A stretch of 12,971 nt of DNA. Origin: JAIPEK01 sp041685935 (GTDB taxonomy: Bacteria > Desulfobacterota > Desulfobacteria > Desulfobacterales > Desulfobacteraceae). Shown here in pieces: positions 6,794 to 12,971 of the stretch. Position numbers and translations under genes: made by a program. Below the pieces are notes generated by a model. That model worked only from the letters and a program-made list of their open reading frames with translations. It searched no databases and was not told where the DNA came from. How positions within the stretch are numbered: position 1 is the stretch's first letter; each line of letters starts with the position of its first letter. The stretch lies in assembly GCA_041685935.1 (NCBI GenBank), contig JAWLES010000058.1, positions 1 through 12,971 on the forward strand, in the 5' to 3' direction.

Positions 6794-7897
6794 ATGACAC
6801 AGATACAAATTGACACGGAATACATTTCCGGACTGAAACCTCCGGTGGTCAAAAGAGGGGCTGTGGGATGGATCAAAGACAATCTTTTCAACAGTTGGTT
6901 CAATTCCATTTTAACCATTGTCACATTTCTTGTTCTGGTGAAAATAGTTCCCCCTTTTTTGCAGTGGGCATTCATAGAAGCTAACTGGATATCCGGCAGT
7001 GAATTATGCAAAACCGGTGACGGGGCCTGCTGGTCTGTGGTCACCAAGAATATTCGATTTATCATATTCGGGTTTTACCCGTACGAACTTCACTGGAGAC
7101 CCTTTGCAGCCATGATGATCCTTTTTGCTCTTTTGTTTTTCTCCAATGACCGGAAGTTCTGGACAAAACATCTCGGGTACGCCTGGATAGCAGGTCTCAT
7201 CACCATGGGCATACTGATGAAAGGCGGCATTGTGGGCCTTGAAAACGTGGACACCATGAAGTGGGGCGGCCTTCCTTTAACCCTTCTTCTGTCGGTATTC
7301 GGGCTTACAGCTGCATATCCCCTGGGGGTATTGCTTGCCCTTGGAAGGGATTCCAGAATGAGCGGCATCAAATATCTCTGTATCACATACATTGAACTGA
7401 TCAGAGGGGTCCCGCTGATCAGTCTCCTGTTCATGTCATCGATCATTTTCCCGCTTTTTCTGCCCGAAGGGCTGACCCTCAACAAAATCCTGAGGGCACA
7501 GGCAGCAATTATCTTCTTTACGGCCGCCTACATTGCAGAAGTCGTAAGAGGGGGGCTCCAGGGAATGCCAAGCGGCCAGTATGAAGCGGCAGCAGCAATC
7601 GGACTCAATTACGGCCAGACCATGCGCCGGGTGATTCTTCCACAGGCGCTCAAAATGGTTATCCCTCCAACCGTCAGCGTTCTTGTGTCCGCTTTCAAGG
7701 ATACCTCCCTGGTTGTTATCATTGCGCTGTTTGACCTTCTGAAAACTTCCCAGACGGTGCTGACCGACCCCCAATGGATGGGATTCAGCGCCGAGATGTA
7801 CCTTTTTGTGGCGCTTCTCTACTTCTTGGGGTGCTTTTCAATGTCCAACTTCTCAAGAAAACTCGAACGGCAACTTGATACTGACAAACCAATGTAA
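6794..7897 (+). CDS. aapM: General L-amino-acid ABC transporter, permease AapM
   Basis: The product is a 367-residue second permease of the Aap importer (AapM/BztC type). The long N-terminal extension (about residues 1-150) contains a first membrane segment (about 38-55), a hydrophilic loop with ELCKTGDGACW and further hydrophobic helices, all characteristic of AapM. The conserved core starts at about 158 with GGLPLTLLLSVFGLTAAYPLGVLLALGR and includes YIELIRGVPLISLLFM (199-214). The EAA loop lies at about 248-292 (AEVVRGGLQGMPSGQYEAA and LPQALKMVIPP). It forms the channel with AapQ. The start lies 6 bases after the aapQ stop, and a modest GGAAAG (6778-6783) inside the end of aapQ can serve as ribosome site, so the two are probably translationally linked. 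The gene is full length with no anomalies. Confidence 0.94.
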   Translation: MTQIQIDTEYISGLKPPVVKRGAVGWIKDNLFNSWFNSILTIVTFLVLVKIVPPFLQWAFIEANWISGSELCKTGDGACWSVVTKNIRFIIFGFYPYELHWRPFAAMMILFALLFFSNDRKFWTKHLGYAWIAGLITMGILMKGGIVGLENVDTMKWGGLPLTLLLSVFGLTAAYPLGVLLALGRDSRMSGIKYLCITYIELIRGVPLISLLFMSSIIFPLFLPEGLTLNKILRAQAAIIFFTAAYIAEVVRGGLQGMPSGQYEAAAAIGLNYGQTMRRVILPQALKMVIPPTVSVLVSAFKDTSLVVIIALFDLLKTSQTVLTDPQWMGFSAEMYLFVALLYFLGCFSMSNFSRKLERQLDTDKPM

Positions 7898-7911
7898 TAC
7901 AGGAAACGATT

Positions 7912-8688
7912 ATGAATACCTCCAAAGACAAGCAGGACAGAGAAATCATGGAAAACGACGTGGTCATCGAAATTTCCGGTCTGAACAAATGGTTCGGCGA
8001 TTTCCATGTATTAAAAGAGATCAATCTCAATATAAAGCGGCAGGAAAAGATTGTCATCTGCGGCCCTTCCGGCTCCGGAAAATCCACCCTGATCAGATGC
8101 CTAAACCGGCTTGAAGAGCATCAGATGGGCAAAATCGTGGTGGATGGAATCGAACTTACCAACAACCTGAAGAATATTGAAAAAATCCGTACCGAGGTGG
8201 GAATGGTTTTCCAGCATTTTAATCTGTTCCCCCACCTATCCATTCTGGAAAACCTGACCCTGGGACCCATATGGGTCAGAAAAACCCCGAAAAAGGAAGC
8301 TGAAGAAACCGCAATGTTCTACCTTGAAAAAGTCAGGATAGCAGAGCAGGCCCACAAATACCCGGGCCAGCTTTCCGGCGGCCAGCAGCAGCGTGTGGCC
8401 ATTGCGCGAAGCCTCTGCATGAAACCTAAAGTCATGCTGTTTGACGAACCCACTTCAGCCCTTGACCCGGAGATGGTAAAGGAAGTCCTGGACGTCATGG
8501 TCCAGCTCAGTGAAGAAGGGATGACCATGATCGTTGTCTCCCACGAGATGGGATTCGCCAAAACCGTTGCCCAGAGGGTTATGCTTATGGACGAGGGAAT
8601 GATCCTGGAAGAAAACAGCCCTGAAGAATTTTTTAACAATCCACAGCATGAGAGGACCCGTTTTTTCCTTGACCAGATCCTCCATTAA
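7912..8688 (+). CDS. aapP: General L-amino-acid ABC transporter, ATPase AapP
   Basis: The product is a 258-residue ATP-binding subunit of the polar amino-acid family. All nucleotide-site motifs are intact: Walker A GPSGSGKS (51-58), Q-loop VFQHFNLFPHL (99-109), ABC signature LSGGQQQR (154-161), Walker B VMLFDE (174-179) with D-loop SALD, and the switch histidine in VVSHEMGF (208-215). KWFGDFHVLK before Walker A holds the usual aromatic residue that stacks on adenine. It hydrolyses ATP on the cytosolic face of AapQ/AapM to drive uptake. ATG 7912 is supported by AGGAAA (7901-7906) at 5 bases. A second in-frame ATG at 7948 starts nearer the conserved domain but lacks a ribosome site. It is the fourth gene of the aap operon, 14 bases after aapM. 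Confidence 0.96.
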   Translation: MNTSKDKQDREIMENDVVIEISGLNKWFGDFHVLKEINLNIKRQEKIVICGPSGSGKSTLIRCLNRLEEHQMGKIVVDGIELTNNLKNIEKIRTEVGMVFQHFNLFPHLSILENLTLGPIWVRKTPKKEAEETAMFYLEKVRIAEQAHKYPGQLSGGQQQRVAIARSLCMKPKVMLFDEPTSALDPEMVKEVLDVMVQLSEEGMTMIVVSHEMGFAKTVAQRVMLMDEGMILEENSPEEFFNNPQHERTRFFLDQILH

Positions 8689-8694
8689 AAGGAG
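8687..8694 (+). promoter_or_regulatory. Ribosome binding site of argC
   Basis: AAAAGGAG begins inside the aapP stop codon and ends 6 bases before ATG 8701. It fixes the argC start and allows efficient translation from a transcript that comes through aapP. Confidence 0.75.
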
Positions 8695-8700
8695 CAATCC

Positions 8701-9726
8701 ATGATCAGAGCAGGAATCGTCGGTGCCACCGGTTACGCCGGAGCCATGCTGGTCCGGCTGCTTCACTGCCATCCGGAGGTGGAGCTTGTTGAAATCACCT
8801 CCAACAGCTACCATGGGACTCCCATAAGCGACATATTCCCCGACCTGCGCCAAAGGGTGGACATGGTATGTCAAAAACTTGATATAGACAGGCTTTCAGA
8901 ATCTGTAGACACGGTTTTCCTTGCCCTGCCCCACAAGGTATCCATGGCGCATGCCCCCGGCTTCCTGAAAAACAATGTAAAAGTAATCGATCTGTCCGCC
9001 GACTTCCGGTTCAGTGATGCAGCCGCATATGAGGCCGCCTACCAGCCCCATACGGAAAAGGATCTTTTGAAGGAAAGCGTTTACGGGCTCAGTGAGATAT
9101 ACACTGAAGAAATCCGGAATGCCGGACTGATCGGCAACCCTGGGTGTTACCCGACGAGTCTGCTGCTGCCGATGATCCCGCTTGCCAGGGAGGGCATCCT
9201 CAATGGGACCCACATTGTATCGGACTCCAAATCCGGCGTAAGCGGTGCCGGCCGGTCAGCTTCCCTGACCACTCACTTCTGTGAAGCAAATGAATCCTTT
9301 AAACCGTACAAGGTGGAAGGCCATCGGCATACTCCGGAAATGGAGGAAGTGCTTTCCCTGCAGGGTGAACAGAAATTCAGAGTCACATTCGTCCCCCACC
9401 TTCTGCCCTTGACCACGGGAATGCTTACCACGGCCTATATCAGAGTCCGTGACGGAATCAAGGAAACCGGGATAAGAGAAATTCTCGAAAACTTTTATAG
9501 GGGCAAACCCTTTATCCGGATTCTTCCTGAAGGCAGATTCCCTGACACACTGCACGTGAAAGGATCGAATTTCTGTGACATCGGTTTTCATCTTGAGAAA
9601 AAATCAGGAATGCTGATTATGGCATCAGCAATTGACAATCTTATAAAAGGCGCGTCAGGACAGGCGATCCAGAACATGAATCTTATGCACGGCGTGGATG
9701 AACAGGCAGGTTTAAGCAGTTTGTAA
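8701..9726 (+). CDS. argC: N-acetyl-gamma-glutamyl-phosphate reductase
   Basis: The product has 341 residues, the standard length of ArgC. It catalyses the NADPH-dependent reduction of N-acetyl-glutamyl-phosphate to N-acetyl-glutamate semialdehyde, the third step of arginine/ornithine synthesis, in the cytosol. The N-terminal Rossmann motif GIVGATGYAG (5-14) binds the coenzyme. FLALPHKVSM (73-82) and VIDLSADFRF (95-104) are family blocks. The catalytic cysteine is C149 in GNPGCYPTSLL (145-155), and the partner histidine lies in VEGHRHTPE (205-213). SGVSGAGRSAS and the C-terminal NLIKGASGQAIQNMNLM complete the ArgC pattern. It starts 12 bases after aapP with its own strong ribosome site, so it is probably expressed with the amino-acid importer. 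No ARG box or riboswitch is seen in front of it. The frame is intact. Confidence 0.97.
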   Translation: MIRAGIVGATGYAGAMLVRLLHCHPEVELVEITSNSYHGTPISDIFPDLRQRVDMVCQKLDIDRLSESVDTVFLALPHKVSMAHAPGFLKNNVKVIDLSADFRFSDAAAYEAAYQPHTEKDLLKESVYGLSEIYTEEIRNAGLIGNPGCYPTSLLLPMIPLAREGILNGTHIVSDSKSGVSGAGRSASLTTHFCEANESFKPYKVEGHRHTPEMEEVLSLQGEQKFRVTFVPHLLPLTTGMLTTAYIRVRDGIKETGIREILENFYRGKPFIRILPEGRFPDTLHVKGSNFCDIGFHLEKKSGMLIMASAIDNLIKGASGQAIQNMNLMHGVDEQAGLSSL

Positions 9727-9757
9727 ATCTTATGGGCGTTGAAAATCCATACAGGCC

Positions 9758-9786
9758 TTGACATCTGATGAATATAAAAGTAAAAC
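9758..9786 (+). promoter_or_regulatory. Candidate promoter before the M23 peptidase gene
   Basis: A perfect -35 box TTGACA (9758-9763) is followed after exactly 17 bases by TAAAAC (9781-9786), a four-of-six match to the -10 box. The start of RNA would fall at about 9793, right on the ATG at 9794, giving an essentially leaderless message. If the gene instead starts at TTG 9758, this motif is coding and probably fortuitous. Confidence 0.3.
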
Positions 9787-9793
9787 TGCAGTA

Positions 9794-10720
9794 ATGCAAA
9801 AGAAAATAAAAATATGGTTTTACTCGGGGTCCTCTGCAGCAATCAAGGAGTTTTCCATACCTAAATTCCTTGTGGGAGTGGTTCTGCTTTTCATGGCCGC
9901 TTTTCTGGGAGGCATGATATACGCAGGACAGGACTACTGGCAGATGAAAACCGCTTCATTTGACAACGAGTTGCTGAACCGGAAAATTTCCCGTCAAAAA
10001 AATGAGATCAAAGCCCAGAGAAAACAGCTACAGTCGTTTGCCCGGAAAATCGGTTCGCTTCAGGAAACCGTTGACAGCCTCTGCATATTTGAAGACAAGG
10101 TAAGGCTCATCGCTGATATCAAACAGACCAGCGATACAAACGGTCTAATCGGAATCGGAGGACTTTCCAAAAATCGGCCCGACTATGACATCCCCCTTGA
10201 AGAAGACCATGACAGCCTGATCCGGGAACTGCACGACCAGGTTCATGAAACACAGGTTGTCACCCGGAACCAGTTCAAGGATTTTGAAAGCCTGATTGAC
10301 CAGCTCAACAAAAAGAAAAATATTCTTGCAGCGACTCCATCCATCAAACCAGTGGACGGATGGATCACATCAAATTTCGGCTACCGGACGTCCCCGTTCA
10401 CCGGGCAGAAGGAATTTCACTCCGGCCTGGACATTGCAAACCGGCACGGGGAAAAAATCCTTGCCACTGCCAACGGTAAAGTCTCCTATGCAGGGCGTAA
10501 AATGCTTCTCGGCAAACTTGTGGTCATTGACCACGGCCACGGTACCATCACCAGGTACGGACATCTGGACAAAATGCTTGTCAAGCGGGGCCAGAGCGTT
10601 AAGCGCGGTGATCCAATAGGGCTTATGGGGAATACCGGAAGAAGTACAGGCCCCCATGTTCACTATGAAATAAAGCGCAACGGAACTCCTGTAAATCCGG
10701 CAAAGTATATTCTCAACTGA
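9794..10720 (+). CDS. Membrane-anchored M23 family peptidase (murein endopeptidase-like)
   Basis: From ATG 9794 the product has 308 residues. A basic N-terminus (MQKKIKIWFYS) precedes one membrane helix at about 25-44. A predicted coiled coil follows at about 55-97 (NELLNRKISRQKNEIKAQ...), then a linker, and a C-terminal LytM/M23 domain from about 188. The zinc-site residues are present: H209 and D213 in HSGLD, and H288-x-H290 in GPHVHYE. The further active-site histidine H257 is in RYGHL. Such proteins sit in the inner membrane with the enzyme in the periplasm and cut peptide bridges of peptidoglycan, or regulate other hydrolases. All catalytic residues are present, so this is probably an active enzyme. 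An in-frame TTG at 9758 would add 12 residues, but neither start has a good ribosome site. It lies 67 bases after argC and 130 before secA. Confidence 0.88.
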   Translation: MQKKIKIWFYSGSSAAIKEFSIPKFLVGVVLLFMAAFLGGMIYAGQDYWQMKTASFDNELLNRKISRQKNEIKAQRKQLQSFARKIGSLQETVDSLCIFEDKVRLIADIKQTSDTNGLIGIGGLSKNRPDYDIPLEEDHDSLIRELHDQVHETQVVTRNQFKDFESLIDQLNKKKNILAATPSIKPVDGWITSNFGYRTSPFTGQKEFHSGLDIANRHGEKILATANGKVSYAGRKMLLGKLVVIDHGHGTITRYGHLDKMLVKRGQSVKRGDPIGLMGNTGRSTGPHVHYEIKRNGTPVNPAKYILN

Positions 10721-10782
10721 CTTTTGATCCCGGAACATCAAACACAAATCCCCTGTAAAAATTTTCGATTTTTTGTTTTCAT

Positions 10783-10812
10783 TTCACAAAAAATGGTTAT
10801 ATGTTTTAATAT
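10783..10812 (+). promoter_or_regulatory. Candidate promoter of secA
   Basis: TTCACA (10783-10788), an 18-base spacer and TAATAT (10807-10812) lie in the AT-rich 130-base gap upstream of secA. Transcription would start near 10819, about 32 bases before ATG. Alternative pairings exist in the same AT-rich stretch, so this is only a motif-level call. Confidence 0.35.
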
Positions 10813-10850
10813 ATGAAATAGCATTACAATTTTAAACTGGAATAGAGTAT

Positions 10851-12971
10851 ATGTTTTTTAATTTTTTGACAAAAATTTTCGGGACCAGCAACGACAGGAT
10901 TCTGAAAAAGCTTCAGCCGACTGTGGACCTGATCAACAGTTACGAACCCGCCATGCGGAAACTCGAAGATGACGAGTTTCCAGGGATTACCGAACAGTTT
11001 AAAGAGCGGATTGAAAAAGGAGAAGTTCTTGACGATATACTTCCGGAAACCTTTGCCGCGGTTCGTGAGGCATCAGTAAGAACGCTCGGAATGAGGCACT
11101 TCGACGTCCAGCTTTTGGGCGGAATTGCGCTTCATCACGGCAATATAGCTGAAATGAAAACCGGTGAAGGAAAAACCCTTGTGGCTCCCCTTGCAGCCTA
11201 TCTCAACGCCCTTGGCAGAAAAGGGGTTCATATTGTAACAGTGAATGACTATCTGGCCAAAAGGGATGCCGAGTGGATGGGGCAGGTTTTTACCTTCCTG
11301 GGACTGAGCGTTGCCACTCTTCTCCATGACATGGATGATCAGGAAAGAAAAGAGGTTTACAACTCGGACATTGTGTACGGCACAAACAACGAATTCGGGT
11401 TTGATTACCTGCGGGACAACATGAAATTCGACAAGGATTCCCTGGTCCAGCGGGAGCTAAATTTCGCCATTGTGGACGAAGTTGACAGCATCCTTATTGA
11501 CGAGGCCAGAACTCCGCTGATTATCTCCGGGCCCACAAACGACTCAACCGACCTTTACCACAAGGTCAATACGATTATCCCGGCCTTTAAAAACGAGGTT
11601 GACTACACAGTGGATGAAGAGGCCAAGTCCGTCATGCTCACTGAAGAGGGAATTGCCAAGGGAGAACAGCTCCTCGGAGTTGAAAACCTCTACGATCCCG
11701 GCAACATTGAACTTCTGCATCATGTAAACCAGGGGCTCAAGGCACACACACTGTTCAAGCGTGACTCGGACTATATTGTCAAGGACAACGAGGTTATCAT
11801 CGTTGATGAGTTCACCGGAAGGCTCATGACCGGCAGAAGATTCAGCGAAGGCCTGCATCAGGCACTTGAGGCAAAGGAGAACGTCAAGGTTGAAAACGAG
11901 AACCAGACTCTTGCCTCGATCACCTTCCAGAACTTTTTCAAGATGTATCAGAAAATATCCGGCATGACGGGTACTGCAGCCACAGAGGCGGCCGAGTTTA
12001 AAAAGATATACGATCTTGACGTAATGGTGATCCCCACGCACCAGCCCATGATAAGAGAAGACATGCCGGATGTTATCTATCAGACAAAAAAAGAAAAGTA
12101 TGATGCAGTAATCCGGGAAATAATCGAACTTCACAAGAAAAAACAGCCGGTTCTGGTTGGAACCATTTCGATTGATGTGTCCGAAGAGATAAGCGCCAAA
12201 CTCAAAAAAAAGGGAGTGAAACACTCAGTGCTCAATGCCAAGCACCACAAGGCCGAGGCTGAAATCATCGCCAACGCCGGTCAGATCGGAGCTGTAACCA
12301 TCTCCACCAACATGGCCGGGCGGGGAACGGATATCGTTCTTGGAGAAGGCGTTACCGAGCTTGGCGGACTGCGGATCATCGGCACCAGCCGCCACGAATC
12401 CAGGCGGATCGACAACCAGCTCAGGGGGCGTGCCGGGCGGCAGGGCGACCCTGGCTCATCCAAGTTCTTTCTCTCCCTTGAAGATGACCTTCTCAGGATC
12501 TTCGGCGGTGAAAGGATTCACAACCTGATGGACAGAATCGGAATTGCCGAAGATGAACCCATTGAACACAAGATGATCAGCAAAGCCATAGAAAACGCCC
12601 AGTCCAAAGTGGAAGGCCAGAACTTTGAAATAAGAAAGCAGCTTCTTGATTTCGACAACGTCATGAACCAGCAGCGGGAGGTGATATACAGCCAGAGAAG
12701 AGAGGCGCTCATGGGCAAAAACCTGAAACCCGTGATCGATGAAATCATAGAAGATCTCACCCGCTCCATGGTTACCGAGTTCGAAATGGACAAAACTCCC
12801 ATAAAGGAGTGGGACCTTGACGGCCTTTCCGAGCGGATCAGGCACCAGTTCGACCTTACCGTGGACTTTGAGTTTCTCAGCGACGATGAAAAAGACAAGG
12901 ACAGGCTGGTCGAGCATATCTGTGAAAAAGCGAAAAAAGCCTATTCTGACAAAGAGGCTTTAATCGGAAGT
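10851..12971 (+). CDS. secA: Preprotein translocase ATPase SecA (3' end cut by window edge)
   Basis: From ATG 10851 the frame is open for 707 codons to the last base, so roughly the C-terminal 120-200 residues are missing. SecA is the motor that pushes unfolded precursor proteins through SecYEG in the inner membrane. Walker A MKTGEGKT lies at 102-109 and Walker B VDEVDSILIDEARTP begins at about 208, the same positions as in E. coli SecA. The preprotein cross-linking domain follows (about 220-370), then the linker ITFQNFFKMYQKISGMTGTA. NBD2 carries STNMAGRGTDI (about 486-496) and QLRGRAGRQGDPGS (from 523). The helical scaffold region includes LLDFDNVMNQQREVIYSQRR, and the helical wing begins before the edge. 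The C-terminal zinc-binding tail cannot be judged. The ribosome site is weak (GGAATAGAG upstream). The gene follows the M23 peptidase and has a candidate promoter of its own. Confidence 0.97.
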   Translation, partial: MFFNFLTKIFGTSNDRILKKLQPTVDLINSYEPAMRKLEDDEFPGITEQFKERIEKGEVLDDILPETFAAVREASVRTLGMRHFDVQLLGGIALHHGNIAEMKTGEGKTLVAPLAAYLNALGRKGVHIVTVNDYLAKRDAEWMGQVFTFLGLSVATLLHDMDDQERKEVYNSDIVYGTNNEFGFDYLRDNMKFDKDSLVQRELNFAIVDEVDSILIDEARTPLIISGPTNDSTDLYHKVNTIIPAFKNEVDYTVDEEAKSVMLTEEGIAKGEQLLGVENLYDPGNIELLHHVNQGLKAHTLFKRDSDYIVKDNEVIIVDEFTGRLMTGRRFSEGLHQALEAKENVKVENENQTLASITFQNFFKMYQKISGMTGTAATEAAEFKKIYDLDVMVIPTHQPMIREDMPDVIYQTKKEKYDAVIREIIELHKKKQPVLVGTISIDVSEEISAKLKKKGVKHSVLNAKHHKAEAEIIANAGQIGAVTISTNMAGRGTDIVLGEGVTELGGLRIIGTSRHESRRIDNQLRGRAGRQGDPGSSKFFLSLEDDLLRIFGGERIHNLMDRIGIAEDEPIEHKMISKAIENAQSKVEGQNFEIRKQLLDFDNVMNQQREVIYSQRREALMGKNLKPVIDEIIEDLTRSMVTEFEMDKTPIKEWDLDGLSERIRHQFDLTVDFEFLSDDEKDKDRLVEHICEKAKKAYSDKEALIGS

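Noticed and set aside
10723..10742. Inverted repeat TTTGAT-N8-ATCAAA just after the M23 gene, as a terminator
   Set aside because: The stem has only six mostly AT pairs and no T-run follows directly. It is too weak to support a terminator call.
11544..12224. A leftward open frame of 226 codons inside secA
   Set aside because: It is opposite an unbroken secA frame with all motifs at the expected positions; long antisense frames are common opposite conserved, biased codons.
1..12971. Search for CRISPR arrays, tRNA/rRNA genes, insertion sequences and defence systems
   Set aside because: No regularly spaced repeats, RNA gene hallmarks, transposase motifs or defence-type domains were seen. The genes present are ordinary transport, biosynthesis and envelope functions.

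Overview
The window reads as a piece of chromosome from a Gram-negative bacterium of moderate GC content. The mix of genes (an aapJQMP amino-acid importer, argC, a membrane-anchored M23 peptidase and secA in a row) and the protein sequences resemble sulfate-reducing Desulfobacterota of the Desulfobacterales type. That placement is an inference from gene content and sequence style, not a database result. All frames look intact, and there is no sign of mobile elements, CRISPR, tRNA or rRNA.

Left part (1-4174): the 5' part of a periplasmic family-3 solute-binding protein gene runs leftward off the edge. It is divided by a two-way promoter region, which contains an operator-like dyad, from a rightward gene for an unrecognised lipoprotein. 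The lipoprotein gene runs head-on into a leftward pair: trhA (PAQR/hemolysin III family membrane protein), then a large membrane M48 metallopeptidase with a C-terminal TPR region. The two convergent genes overlap by six bases at their stop codons.

Middle (4175-8688): a 342-base AT-rich intergenic region with a structured GC-rich patch leads into a complete polar amino-acid ABC importer, aapJ-aapQ-aapM-aapP. A strong hairpin with a short T-run separates the binding-protein gene from the permease and ATPase genes, a usual way to make more binding protein than membrane complex.

Right part (8689-12971): argC (arginine biosynthesis) follows aapP by 12 bases with its own strong ribosome binding site. 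Next come a membrane-anchored, coiled-coil M23 peptidase and secA, which is cut by the window end after 707 codons. Close spacing and a shared strand suggest that amino-acid uptake, arginine synthesis and envelope functions are at least partly co-transcribed. secA has a candidate promoter of its own.

I found no convincing new multi-gene system. The most open items are the unrecognised lipoprotein, the M48-TPR protein, the structured region upstream of aapJ and trhA, and the dyad in the divergent promoter.
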